Positions 48,138 to 57,676 of a stretch of 64,000 nucleotides of DNA are shown piece after piece (position 1 is the stretch's first letter; each line of letters opens with the position of its first letter). The stretch covers positions 11,759,065-11,823,064 of the forward strand of contig NC_063452.1 in the NCBI RefSeq assembly GCF_020379485.1, read 5' to 3'. The notes below the pieces were generated by a model that worked only from the letters and a program-made list of their open reading frames with translations, made no database searches and had not been told where the DNA came from. The DNA is from Brassica napus (Eukaryota; Streptophyta; Magnoliopsida; Brassicales; Brassicaceae). The position numbers were made by a program, and so were the translations under genes.

Positions 48138-49672
48138 TCTAATCTATTAAAACTGAAGTACAATTAGTATTTAACCCTGAATTTTTCTTAATAATTACCA
48201 ACTTGTGCCACTCAATCTTAATTATTAGATAAATTAAATAAAATCTCAGCCGAATTTTTTTTACTTCATTTCGCCAAATCCCATTAAAAATGTGATGATC
48301 AATCTATAATTATATGGGCTGATGTTATGAATTATAACATATAATTTATACTTCTTACAAAGCTTTATATTTTGAATATTTTTTTGATCTTTACACTGTC
48401 AAAAACGTGTATACTACAACAATACACGATTTATTAGTATTTAGTTCATATGCACATATTGTAAACATTTATAACATTTTGGTTGTAATGCATTAGATAA
48501 CCCGTTCTGTTTTAGTGATTTTATATTTAAATCATACTGTTTAAGTAATCCAAAGCTGTTATGTTTTTGTTATCACCTTTTTGCTTACGTATTCGAAAAT
48601 TTAGAAATATGAGAAAATAATAACTATTAAGACCAAAGGTGTAAATATATAAACAATATATCTAATCTATTAAATTAGAGTCCTATGTTTTTTTATGTAC
48701 GATTTTTTATTTGGACCATTTCTTAGAAAATTTATCAAATTACACATAATTTAATTACAATATCTTTTAATATCCTAATCTTTTATTTGAAATACAAATA
48801 AAAAGAAGTATAGTGTCATTTTAGTAATTTTACTTATAGAACTAACCTTATTTTTAACAGATTTATTAGATCTTTTATTTCCTTATTTTCATTCATCCAA
48901 ACTATTTTATTAATTAAATTATTTTAACAATACATTACATAATTAATTATATTATCATAATAATAATATTACATATTTTTATTTATTAGTTAATCAACAT
49001 TAACGTTGTACCATTTATAAAATCGAAATGTAAAATAATCGGGTTTTGCATATGGTTAAAAGTTTGGTTTAGTCTATTTTGCTATTTTTATCTTAATTTC
49101 AATCAGTGAAAAATTATGTAGCCAAACACATAATTCAAAAACATAGTTCATGTGAACAAAATAATAAAAACTTATTATATATATTGTGACTTTATTTTTC
49201 ACACCATATAACTATTTTACTAAATAATTTTTTTTATTTCATTTAATTTAGTCAAACACATAGAAAGAGTTTTTTTATTTGTTTATAGAATCAGTTAGGC
49301 ATAACACACTCGGGTACCCATTCAGGTATGAATTGTTTCTTTCGGGTATCTGATTTTTTTGGGTTTGAAAGTAGGTCCCGCTTGGATATTATAAATTTAT
49401 GTGTGGGTTTCGAGTTGCGTCCTCTCGGGTTTAGATGGTTCAGTTCTGGTGTATAGAAAACTAAAAATATCAAAATAACTAATATATCTGAAACAGGTTC
49501 AAGAATATTTGTACCAAAAATAACTAGATTATCCGATTTAATCTGATCTTTTGAATAAAATTAATTATATGACGACACATATAAAATATATAACACTAAT
49601 CATAAAAAATAAATATTAATTTATAAAAATAAAATAACCAATATCCGCCTATACGCGTGGGTCAAGCTCTAG
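48138..49672 (+). mobile_element. Non-autonomous Helitron with two candidate 5' ends
   Basis: The 3' end is a short GC-rich hairpin zone (CCGCCTATACGCGTGG around 49645-49660) then GTCAAGCTCTAG, followed by T. A 5' end TCTAATCTATTAAAACTGAA, preceded by A, is at 48138. A second, TCTAATCTATTAAATTAGAG, also preceded by A, is at 48661. Either one element has an internal copy of its 5' end, or a younger element (48661-49672) replaced the 3' part of an older one. Low GC, no helicase coding. An open frame near 49291-49473 contains GGGT-rich repeat sequence, not a gene. Confidence 0.75.
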
Positions 49673-49789
49673 TGTACATTAATGTTGATTACCTATGAGT
49701 ATTGGTTTGATTTTGGTTTTTACCCGGAACCAATCGGAAACCCTTTTAAACCAAATTCTATGATTGAAAATATAGAATTTATCTTCTGA

Positions 49790-49850
49790 GAGTCGAACCC
49801 GGATTGGAAAGATGATGTAACGTGTGTTATATCACCGGGTTACTTCAACT
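49790..49850 (-). repeat. Degenerate tRNA-like/SINE remnant
   Basis: On the minus strand CCGGGTTCGACTCTCAGA matches a polymerase III B box in tRNA 3'-half context, preceded by AACCCGGTGATATAAC. No acceptor stem or anticodon arm can be folded convincingly, so it is not called a tRNA gene. Confidence 0.35.
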
Positions 49851-49880
49851 TTGTTATAACTTATAACTACTTACATATTA

Positions 49881-49920
<40 letters not shown>

Positions 49921-50397
49921 ATTTTAATTTATATTTCTTTTTTAAAAAAATAGAAAAAGAAAAATAAAGAAAAAATATAATATTTCGGATTTAAAATTGT
50001 ATAACCAAACCTACTCAGAATCGCTGGATGGAACTATCCAATCCGAACCAAAATTTACCAAGTACAATTTGGATAGAATTTCCTTAGGGCAACATTATTG
50101 ATGGGACAAAAAATAAGTCCTTAGGATATTTTATTAATATTTTTAAGTTAGGGACAAAGTTTAAGGACATTTGTAATTTTGTAGATTATTGGTAGAACTT
50201 GTCTTGTATCTTAGTAAATAAAATATTTATTTTAATGTGTAATGAGATATAAAGGATAACTTTTAAATAAAACATATAAAAGAGAAGTTTAACATTAAAA
50301 TTGAAAACATATGAAAATTACAAAGTTAAAAAAAAATAACAAATAATAAATAAAAGGAAACAAACATTTTATTCAATTCATATAAACTTATAAATTA

Positions 50398-51666
50398 TAT
50401 GTTATTTGGAAGATGTCCAAATTTATCTCATATATTTTCAATCAAATCGTTTTTTAAATTATGATGGGCTTGTCTATTCCGAACGCTTGTTCGACGATCA
50501 ATCGAATTGCCGAGATTTGAAGCCATATTGATGGAAAATGTATCCACCTCTTCTCTTTCTTGAAATTCATCGACCGCATACTGAGTGGATGATGATCGTT
50601 CATCCTCGACAATCATATTATGGAGGACGATACATGCTCTCATAATATTTTCAATTTTGTCCTTATCCCATAAATTAGAGGGATTTCTGACGACCGCAAA
50701 TCTAGCTTGCAGCACTCCAAAGGCACACTCCACATCTTTTCGCACAGCTTCTTGGGTTTTAGCAAATAATGAATGCTTCTCAGTTTATGGGAGTTGGATA
50801 GACTGAATAAAAGTCACCCAGTTCGGATAAATCCCATCCGTGAGATAATATGCCAAATGGTATGGGTTACCATTTACATAGAAGTTTACTTGTGGCGCTA
50901 CTCCGTTAATAATGTCATCAAAAATAGGTGATTGATCAAGAATATTAAGATCGTTCATAGTACCTGGAGCTCCAAAAAACCCGTGCCATATCCAGAGGTC
51001 GTATGAAGCTACCGCCTCCAACAAAATTGTTGGTTTTCCGGTTCCTCGTGAATACATTCCTTTCCAAGAGGCTGGGCAATTCTTCCACTCCCAATGCATA
51101 CAGTCGATGCTTCCAACCATCCCTGGAAATCCACGTTGTTCTCCAATATAAAGTAGTCTTTGCAGATCCTCCGGTGTGGGACGTCTTAGGTATTCATCGC
51201 CAAACAATTGGATGATTCCAGCGGTAAAATGGTGCAAACATTTTCTAGCTGTTGTTTCACCTAGTCGGACATATTCGTCAACGGTATCAGCCCCACCACC
51301 ATACGCCAATTGTCGAATTGTTGCGGTACATTTTTGGAGCGGAGATATGCTAGACCGTCCGGCTGCATCTTCTCTTGGTTGGAAATACTCAACTTCTTGG
51401 GAGAGTCTATGCACAATACGCAAGAAAAAAGTCTTGTTCATTCGAAACCGTCTCCGGAATATATTGTGCGGGAATGTCAGAGTCTCGCTAAAATAATCAT
51501 TCCAAAGCTTCATGTGGCCTTCTTCCCGGTTTCTCTCAATAAAAATACTCTTTTTTCGCTCTTTTGGTTTGGGAATAATATCTGGGATTTCTAAAAAATC
51601 TTCAAACATAGATTCAAATTCAGCATCATCATCTTTGTGGTAATGACAATGGGAAGAAGATGCCAT
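50398..51666 (-). pseudogene. PIF/Harbinger DDE transposase (DDE_Tnp_4), one nonsense codon
   Basis: Translation from a Met at 51664-51666 (MASSSHCHYHKDDD) is preferred to an upstream in-frame Met at 51750, as the TATA box lies just beyond. The frame reads RRRFRMNKTFFLRIVHRL, IRQLAYGGGADTVDEYVRLGETTA, then the DDE nuclease: GMVGSIDCMHWEWKNCP (first Asp), LLEAVASYDLWIWHGFFGAPGTMNDLNIL (second Asp), ADGIYP-like YYLTDGIYPNWVTF, and after the stop VRKDVECAFGVLQARFAVV (Glu). A single TAA at about 50785-50787 interrupts it; the same frame continues without other breaks through ENIMRACIVLHNMIVEDE to a stop near 50400. This enzyme cuts and joins the element's ends. Apart from that stop it looks complete, about 420 codons. 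Confidence 0.93.
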
Positions 51667-51764
51667 TTTGAATGAAAAAAAAATTGTTTTTAATCTGAGT
51701 ACTAGAGAAGTTGTTTTTGATATGAAGTACAGAAGTTGTAATTTTAACAAGAATATGTTTCTCT

Positions 51765-51772
51765 TATTTATA
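51765..51772 (-). promoter_or_regulatory. TATA box of the PIF/Harbinger transposase
   Basis: TATAAATA on the minus strand, about 100 bases upstream of the favoured start codon at 51666. Its position supports that start rather than the upstream Met at 51750, which would leave a leader of under 20 bases. Confidence 0.6.
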
Positions 51773-51929
51773 GGCTCAAGAAGTTCATATCCTGTGATTG
51801 TATATTATTTGTCTTCTGAGATTGTATACTGTTTGTCTTGTGACCCTTTAGTACATCTTGTGACACTTGAAACTACTTTTTTGACATCTAGTGAATTGTG
51901 ATTAAAATTTCACATGTTGATACTCTATA

Positions 51930-52165
51930 TGGAAAGTGTCACGAGCTTACAGTAAGATGTTACTTGAGTCACGAGCTTACAATATCAAATTACTTGAGTC
52001 ACGAGCTTACACAAGTGCACATTCTAATACAAATACACATTACACATAAAACGTTAATTTGATTCTTGTGGTCAAATGATCCAAATACACATTCCACATA
52101 AAATGATCCAAATACACATTACACATAAAATGATCCAAATACAAGTACACATTACACAAGTACAC
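51930..52165. repeat. Two short tandem-repeat arrays between transposon genes
   Basis: GTCACGAGCTTACA-centred units of about 27-32 bp occur three times at 51938-52012. A second array, ATGATCCAAATACACATT plus ACACATAAA, occurs about three times at 52075-52160. Both lie in the transposase promoter region and could be protein-binding arrays; that role is inference. Confidence 0.75.
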
Positions 52166-52246
52166 ATCCACCTTCCCATTAGTCATTACACATTACACAT
52201 AGGTCATTACTAATCCGAGTCATTTCTAAACCATAACCATAACACA

Positions 52247-52783
52247 TTAGATAAAGATGAGGACGATACCTATGAAAATTAAGATCATAACCATAACCGC
52301 AATAAAGTAATCAAAGCTAGACCTTGATTTATTCTTGGCCAACTCACACACCATGTTCTCTAGTCTAACAAGCTTCTGGTCAGTCTCATAGTCACTCAAG
52401 AAGTTCAGAGAATCTACCTTCTCGGCTAACTGAAGTGTGTGTCTATCCATGGCTCTCATCTCCTCCATTACAGCCTCATCCCACCATTTCCACACATGAC
52501 ACTCTCCATCATCAACATTAGTACATGTGTAGTATCTGCGACCTGGATCGGTTGTACTGTAAGACGTAGCTATCTGAGGTTGACTCCCACAGTAGCATGT
52601 ATGTGGAGAACCGAATTCAACCTCAGGCTGCGGAGGGTACACAAACTCCTGAGCGTTCACGTAGTCTAACTGAGCTTGGTCTTGCTGAATCAGAGCTTCT
52701 ATTTCATTGTAGTTACTGTCCGACTCATCCCCACCAAACTCCTCAGACTCGGAAGGTTGGCTATAGCTGTAATCAAGACCCAT
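52247..52783 (-). CDS. GRF zinc-finger protein with C-terminal membrane segment, carried in PIF/Harbinger
   Basis: A single open frame of 178 aa with no lesions. The N-terminal ~65 residues are acidic and Gln-rich (SESEEFGGDESDSNYNEIE). A GRF-type zinc finger follows at about residues 78-118: CYCGSQPQIATSYSTTDPGR, then RYYTCTNVDDGECHVWKWWD, giving the C-x-C...C...C pattern with the family's GR-x-[FY] and W-x-W-D motifs. A helical stretch (about 120-158, ALDRHTLQLAEKVDSL-like, heptad hydrophobics) suggests a coiled coil, and the last ~18 residues (FIAVMVMILIFIGIVLIFI) form one membrane helix. GRF fingers bind nucleic acid in other proteins. Similar short GRF/TM proteins are common as plant hypotheticals. 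It lies between transposase and ORF1 in the same orientation, so it is probably a third transposon gene; its function is unknown. Confidence 0.8.
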   Translation of the reverse strand: MGLDYSYSQPSESEEFGGDESDSNYNEIEALIQQDQAQLDYVNAQEFVYPPQPEVEFGSPHTCYCGSQPQIATSYSTTDPGRRYYTCTNVDDGECHVWKWWDEAVMEEMRAMDRHTLQLAEKVDSLNFLSDYETDQKLVRLENMVCELAKNKSRSSFDYFIAVMVMILIFIGIVLIFI

Positions 52784-53091
52784 GTTTAATGAAACCTGAA
52801 AAAATTTACAAGGTAAATATTAGAGAGTTATTTAACAAAAATTCACATGTATTTATAAAGATGGACATTCATTATAATTAATCAACGAGCAAGTAAACAT
52901 AATAGATTAATTTATAAAGGTAGACATACAAAGCAACCAGGAAGTACATTAAAAACATAGACACCGTTCACATTAAAAACATAGAAAGCAAAGTACTTAA
53001 GACACAAATAAAAAAACAAAGTTCTTGCACAAAGGTTTTAGGACATGTTGTATGAGATATTTCTCTAGATATACTCGGCGAGGAGCTTGTT

Positions 53092-53921
53092 TTAGGCTAC
53101 TTCTTCAGCCTCATTGAATGGTTCGGTTTTGGCTAGGAGAGTGTCTAAGATGGCAAGCTTTGACAGTTTCTCTTTCCTCTCCAAATCCTCCTTCCTCATT
53201 TCCCAAACCGCCGTATACTCAGCAACAGACTTCCCCTTCGCATTACTCCGTTTAGCTTTTGCAGCCTTTACACCTTCCGGTCGTATCTCTTGTTCACCAA
53301 CACTTGTGGTTGATGTTTGGGAATTTGTTTCAACGGTTTTCCTCTTTGAACTTCCAGAAGCTTTAGTGCTGTTGAGGTTAAGCCATTTCTGCTCATACCT
53401 CAACACACACCACGCATGCTCAAGTGTAAATTTGGACTCCTGATCAGCGTAAAATATGTCATGGGCCACCTTGAGAACATCATTCTCATGCTGACCACTA
53501 CTAATTTGTCGCTCCGCAGCCGCATATGCACCACAAAACTTGTTAGTTTGATCATTGATTTTCTACCACCTCTGCCTATAATGGAGATGCTCGCAACTTT
53601 CACCACCATCTCCACCATTCAGAGCTGCAAAGAAATAATCTCCTACTCGTTTCCAGAATGTCCCTGACTTTTGGTTATTGCCGACTATAGCATCCTTAGA
53701 TGTGTTTAACCAGACACTAATCAGCATCTCGTCCTCTGCAGGGGTCCATTTATGTCTCCTCCCATTGGAGCCTCACATTGTTGTGAACTGAATTGAGGGA
53801 TCTGTGAAGATCCAGAATGAAAACTCTCATAAGGAGAGTTCTCATGATGAACACTTTCGTGTTGACTGTGAAGAAGGCCAATATAACCAGCAGACTGGCT
53901 ATAAGAAATCCTAGGATCCAT
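53092..53921 (-). pseudogene. PIF/Harbinger ORF1, Myb/SANT-like DNA-binding partner, degenerate
   Basis: Starts MDPRISYSQSAGYIGLLHSQ with a Ser/Gln/His-rich N terminus. After APMGG a one-base loss near 53760 shifts the frame. The continued frame reads RHKWTPAEDEMLISVWLN, FWKRVGDYFFAAL and HLHYRQRW, a trihelix/Myb-SANT domain, then meets TAG at 53563-53565 where Gln is expected. Past this it runs open to 53092: KINDQTNKFCGAYAAAE, HDIFYADQESKFTLEHAWCVLR, and a Lys-rich, coiled C terminus (KEKLSKLAILDTLLAKTE), the NAM-associated C-terminal type. In PIF/Harbinger systems this protein binds the element's ends and brings the transposase to the nucleus. Two lesions make it inactive here. Confidence 0.88.
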
Positions 53922-54439
53922 AGAATTAAGAAGAGAGAAGTGATAAGAGAATAGAAACCGGAATCTGAGAGAGTTATACCAGAGAAGAGAGAAAGAAGAT
54001 GATGGAGATTAAATCGTTATTTGGAAGGATGGTTTAATAGGTGAAACTATAATTGAAATCCCTAAATCTACACGATAACTACACATATCAGTATCATCAA
54101 ATAACCACACTCTCTCAAAGACTCTAGAGACGAAAAATTACTATCAGATTAATAACACAAACGAAAAAAAAAATAGCAAAGCAAATCAATCAAAGCAATG
54201 AACGAGTAAAAATTAGCCAATATCCCTAAATCGATTTTTGAAATCCCTATAATAGATATATAGCAAAGCAATCAAAGCAATGAATGAGTAAAAATTACTA
54301 TCAGATTAATAACACAAACGAAAAAAAATACATGCAAATCCCAACAAAGTAGATCGAAAACGAGAACCAAATACATGCAAATCATACGGAGGAGGAACAC
54401 CTACCCTTTCACCTTCGAATCGCGGAATATGATGTTGAT

Positions 54440-54600
54440 GAGAGAGGAGAACCGTCGACAGAACCATCAACAGATCCGTCGAGAAAACCGTCGAGAGAAT
54501 CGCCGAGAGAACCGTCGAGAGATCCGTCGAGAGATCCAGAGTCGGGAGGAGATGCCTCGGGAGGAGATCCGTCGGGAGGAGAACCGTCAGAGAGGAGAAG
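54440..54600. repeat. 12-bp tandem repeat, GTCGAGAGAACC type
   Basis: About ten degenerate units of CGTCGAGAGAACC/CGTCGAGAGATCC and later GTCGGGAGGAGA lie upstream of ORF1, near the right end of the PIF/Harbinger element. Open frames on both strands exist only because the unit length is a multiple of three; I do not call them genes. Confidence 0.85.
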
Positions 54601-55032
54601 CGCCGTTGAGACAAAATACCCCTTTCAATCGCCGCGAGAGAGAACGAAAGAGACGAGGAAAGTGAAACTCGATCCAAAATCGATTTTGCCCTTACGAATT
54701 TTCATCGGCCATTCCCACGACGCCACATATCTCCTAAGGACGAGACAAAACACTTCTTAGTTAAGCGGTGTCCCTCATGATATTGGCTAATTTATATTTA
54801 AATTAAATACGATTAATGCTAAGATATGTCATTAGCATCACCGATAATGTTGCCCTTATAACCGATATACAGGGTCCTAGAACCGATTAGAATATCTGAA
54901 GTCGCAGCCCTATGCAGGTACATGATTTCTTGGTGGGCCGTAGCTTGGGTTTTTATTAGCAACAATAAGCCCGTTTGTTAACATTCTCCACTTTGGGCTT
55001 TAATTGCTGTAAACAAACTCTTTCCTTCTTTC

Positions 55033-55296
55033 TCAATGGTACCGATAAAGAAAAGTGAGTTCATCGTTGTTCTTACTGGCGACGAATCTTAACAGTGTCA
55101 TCTTCACCGTTGCTGTTCTTCGCCGGAGAATCTCCCCACACGTCTTTGATTTTTCAACAAAACCTTTCTTGTATGAGAATCCATTTAGCTTGGATTTCAG
55201 ATCGAGTACAATGTCTTCGTCTTCTTCACCGGTAGTGACAGTAACGTTAACACCTTTCTCATCCTTTTTCCAAAATAGTTTTATCTCATAACTCAT
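55033..55296 (-). CDS. Unrecognised small protein, 87 aa
   Basis: A frame starting MSYEIKLFWKKDEKGVNVTV continues VTTGEEDEDIVLDLKSKLN, KTCGEILRRRTATVKMTLLR and ends FVASKNNDELTFLYRYH. Charged and hydrophobic residues alternate like a folded beta-rich protein, and composition is less AT-rich than its surroundings. An upstream in-frame Met (55359) would add a hydrophobic N terminus, but it crosses AT-rich DNA and is disfavoured. I recognise no family. It may be a real small gene, an exon or a fragment of one. Confidence 0.4.
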   Translation of the reverse strand: MSYEIKLFWKKDEKGVNVTVTTGEEDEDIVLDLKSKLNGFSYKKGFVEKSKTCGEILRRRTATVKMTLLRFVASKNNDELTFLYRYH

Positions 55297-55825
55297 CTTC
55301 ACATTTATTAAACCCAAATAAAATATGAATGAAAACACCATTAGCACTAATCCATCCAAATAAGTGTTTATTCATCAATCCCCCCTGAAATGAGAAAACA
55401 AGAGAAATGAATAACACAAAGTCGCTAGTTGAGATATGAAATGCTAAATCTTGAATCCACGGTCTAATACATGGCACTATGTATCTAGGACAAGTGCCCA
55501 CACACACCGCCCGAAGACGCTTTATCAACCTCATTTACTGGTTGTATCACCCACGCAAACTATTTTGGCATACATAAGTACATCTTCATATTCGATCAAC
55601 ATTCACAAATTTGTTTGACTTAACCAAATTAGACACACTATTAAGTAGATTAACATAACTTATAATATAGTTAATTAGTTATTAATAACTATGATTAAAC
55701 AATTTAATTTGATTTTTATTTGTCACTATATTTTTTATTTTTAATTCATACAATGTTTAATTTATCATACATTGATCAAATAATAATTTTATAAGTAATT
55801 AATTATACATTGATTATACTATATA
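55297..55825. other. AT-rich spacer left of the Helitron complex
   Basis: No gene supported. 55640-55825 is almost pure A/T. Confidence 0.4.
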
Positions 55826-56177
55826 TCTATCTATATCTATAAAGAACATTTTCATCACTTCTCCTTCACCCACGTATGATGCCACGTAGATAAGTCGCTT
55901 GATCTCGCGTCGACACGTGTCCAAGGAGACCGAAGCGCTGCGTTTCATTAACGCGTTCCGTGATGGGCTTTCTCCGTCTGATGCATGTTGGGCTCTGAGT
56001 AATGATGTTGCGTCCGGCCCAGAGGAGAGGTACTTCGCGTTGTAACCCTAACTGCTCGATCGAGAACTGCGTATCGTCTTTCCTTTCTTGCGGCGGCGAC
56101 GCCTGAGTTTCTTTCACTGGTTGAAACAGCCGGAACCGTTACTCCGTCTTTATTGCAATTGAATCCATCGCCCACTA

Positions 56178-57676
56178 TGAGTCTTCAAAGCGCCGTTCTT
56201 ATCTCCTGTGGATCTGTATACATATGTGAGTACTTCTCGCTTCGAACTCATCCTCTTTTCTATCTCTTGCAATATTCTGATTCGTGTTGTTATGACTATG
56301 TCAAGAGTTTTTCTCTCCGACTTGAATACTAGAAAGTGCTCTTCCAGGTACGAACATGTTTTTTTATATCTAGATGGTTTGCTTAGGCTTATTGGATTTG
56401 TGTTATATAGATTGATGTCGGTTTATTCAAGTAGCATACTAATATCAGTTCGGTGAAGAGCACCGTGAGTGACCATAAAAATCGTGTCATGGTGACAATC
56501 AAAATGGAAAAGTAATTTTTTTTCCGTTTTTTAAGCCCTTCTTGATTTCTTAGAATTGTTTGATTATTTAAATTACAATAATTGCTGCTGCAAATCTGCA
56601 GTGATGAGTATGTTACTCTTAGTCTATTCGACTGTCAAGCCATTTCGTTCCACAAGAAGCTTGAAAGCATGCGCGATGATCCAAAGGTGGTTGTTGACAC
56701 GAACATTAATCCGAAGATGATTGGAGGTACTCTGTTGTTCTATGTTGTATGATGTCAAGTGATATTGTGCAAGATCACATTCCTTTTTTTTTTTTGCTAT
56801 GCTCTGTAGGTCGTTTGTTCCTGAACGCAATATCATGAACGCATGTTTATTTTGATAAGGAAACCAATGCAGGAGAATCTGTCTTCTATAGGTAAGATTG
56901 ACTATATTCAATGTGTAATCGTAAGTTGACAAGATTAGGATACTAACCATCGTATATTTCTGTACAGATTGGTGGCTAGGGACACTGGTCTTCCACCTGC
57001 TGCACCACTGCTAAGGTCATATGAAAGGTCGAGTCTATAACAATTGTTGAGCTCAACAATTTTGTCATCACTGCTCCGTCACAGGTAATATGGTCTAATA
57101 AAGCTACTGGAATTATATATATAGAATTTTCACAGTACTATGTCTGAATGTGATGTTGATGTTTAAAATTTAGGAAATTGATTTCTTATGCACTGGGAGG
57201 GTGTCGAGCGTTGACACGGACAAGGGGTTGGTGTTATGTTGCATGCTGATATGGAAGACAAGACTTACACTTTCCAAATTAGAGTCACATCGTATAACTT
57301 CACCGTCAATTATCAGTCATTTACCGTGCCTCGCATCATCAATGAGATTGAGTGTGTTCCAGCCCCTGACTTTGACGATAATGTGAGTAGAATGTGCATT
57401 ATGATGTTTCTCTATTGACATAGGAATGATGACGACGAAAATATACCCTTCCACTACATGAAAAGTTCTACAAGATCTTACTTTGTTTTAAAGTGTTGTA
57501 TACACATTCTAAAAACTGATTGTTTCAGGTACGTGATGGCGATGATGATGACGATAAGCCAGAGTCAAGCAAGGAGAAGGAAAGATTGCATCCGGCAATG
57601 GCGTTTGTGAGACATCAAAAAATACTGGAAAGGAGCCAGTTCGTAATGCGCATAAGAAGGTGCGTGTTGCTTGAGA
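56178..57676 (+). pseudogene. RPA1-like single-strand DNA-binding protein relic A
   Basis: Recognisable exons: about 56601-56726 (DEYVTLSLFDCQAISFHKKL, DPKVVVDTNINPKMIGG), 56809-56891 (GRLFLNA, THVYFDKETNAGES), 56968-57084 (LVARDTGLPPAAPLLRS, VESITIVELNNFVITAP), 57175-57380 (IDFLCTGRVSSVDTDKG joined to MEDKTYTFQIRVTSYNFTV) and 57528-57674 (GDDDDDKPESSKEKE, EPVRNAHKKVRVA, stop). These are OB-fold segments of replication protein A large-subunit-like proteins. Lesions: TGA in exon GRLFLNAIS, a frameshift after LLRS, and an internal deletion that joins the OB fold directly to the C-terminal part, removing the zinc-finger region. The N-terminal exons are unclear. Confidence 0.8.

Larger units (their letters stand above)
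48056..50086. repeat. Old CCGAACC/GGTTCGG-type dispersed repeat, interrupted by a Helitron
   Basis: 48056-48137 has CCGAACCGAATCCGACCCG and GGTTCGGTTCG; 49673-49800 continues with ACCCGGAACCAATCGGAAACCC; 49985-50070 has further AACCAAACC and ATCCGAACCAAAAT phrases. The pieces read as one dispersed Brassicaceae repeat, split by the Helitron at 48138-49672 and, further right, by the PIF/Harbinger element. A similar ACCGATATAC..AACCGATTAG phrase resumes at 54859. An (AT)n tract lies at 49884-49917. Confidence 0.5.
50087..54855 (-). mobile_element. PIF/Harbinger DNA transposon, complete end to end, 4769 bp
   Basis: Ends are inverted repeats GGGCAACATTATTGATG (left) and, as complement of the right end, GGGCAACATTATCGGTG. 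TTA flanks both sides (50084-50086 and 54856-54858), the 3-bp duplication typical of PIF/Harbinger. Three genes lie inside on the minus strand: a Myb/SANT-like ORF1, a GRF zinc-finger gene and a DDE transposase. The first and last are damaged by few mutations; the middle one is open. Short GTCCTTAG-like motifs recur near both ends (for example 50132 and, as complement, around 54735). With few lesions and an intact target duplication it is a relatively recent insertion. Confidence 0.93.

Noticed and set aside
49790..49850. Functional tRNA gene
   Set aside because: A B-box-like GGTTCGACTCT is present, but no cloverleaf, acceptor stem or anticodon arm could be formed.
54306..54677. 123-aa and 96-aa frames on opposite strands
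   Set aside because: Produced by a 12-bp tandem repeat, which is open in several frames.
55866..56175. Minus-strand frames near the RPA1-like relic A start
   Set aside because: No domain and antisense to the likely RPA-like leader; GC content alone explains them.
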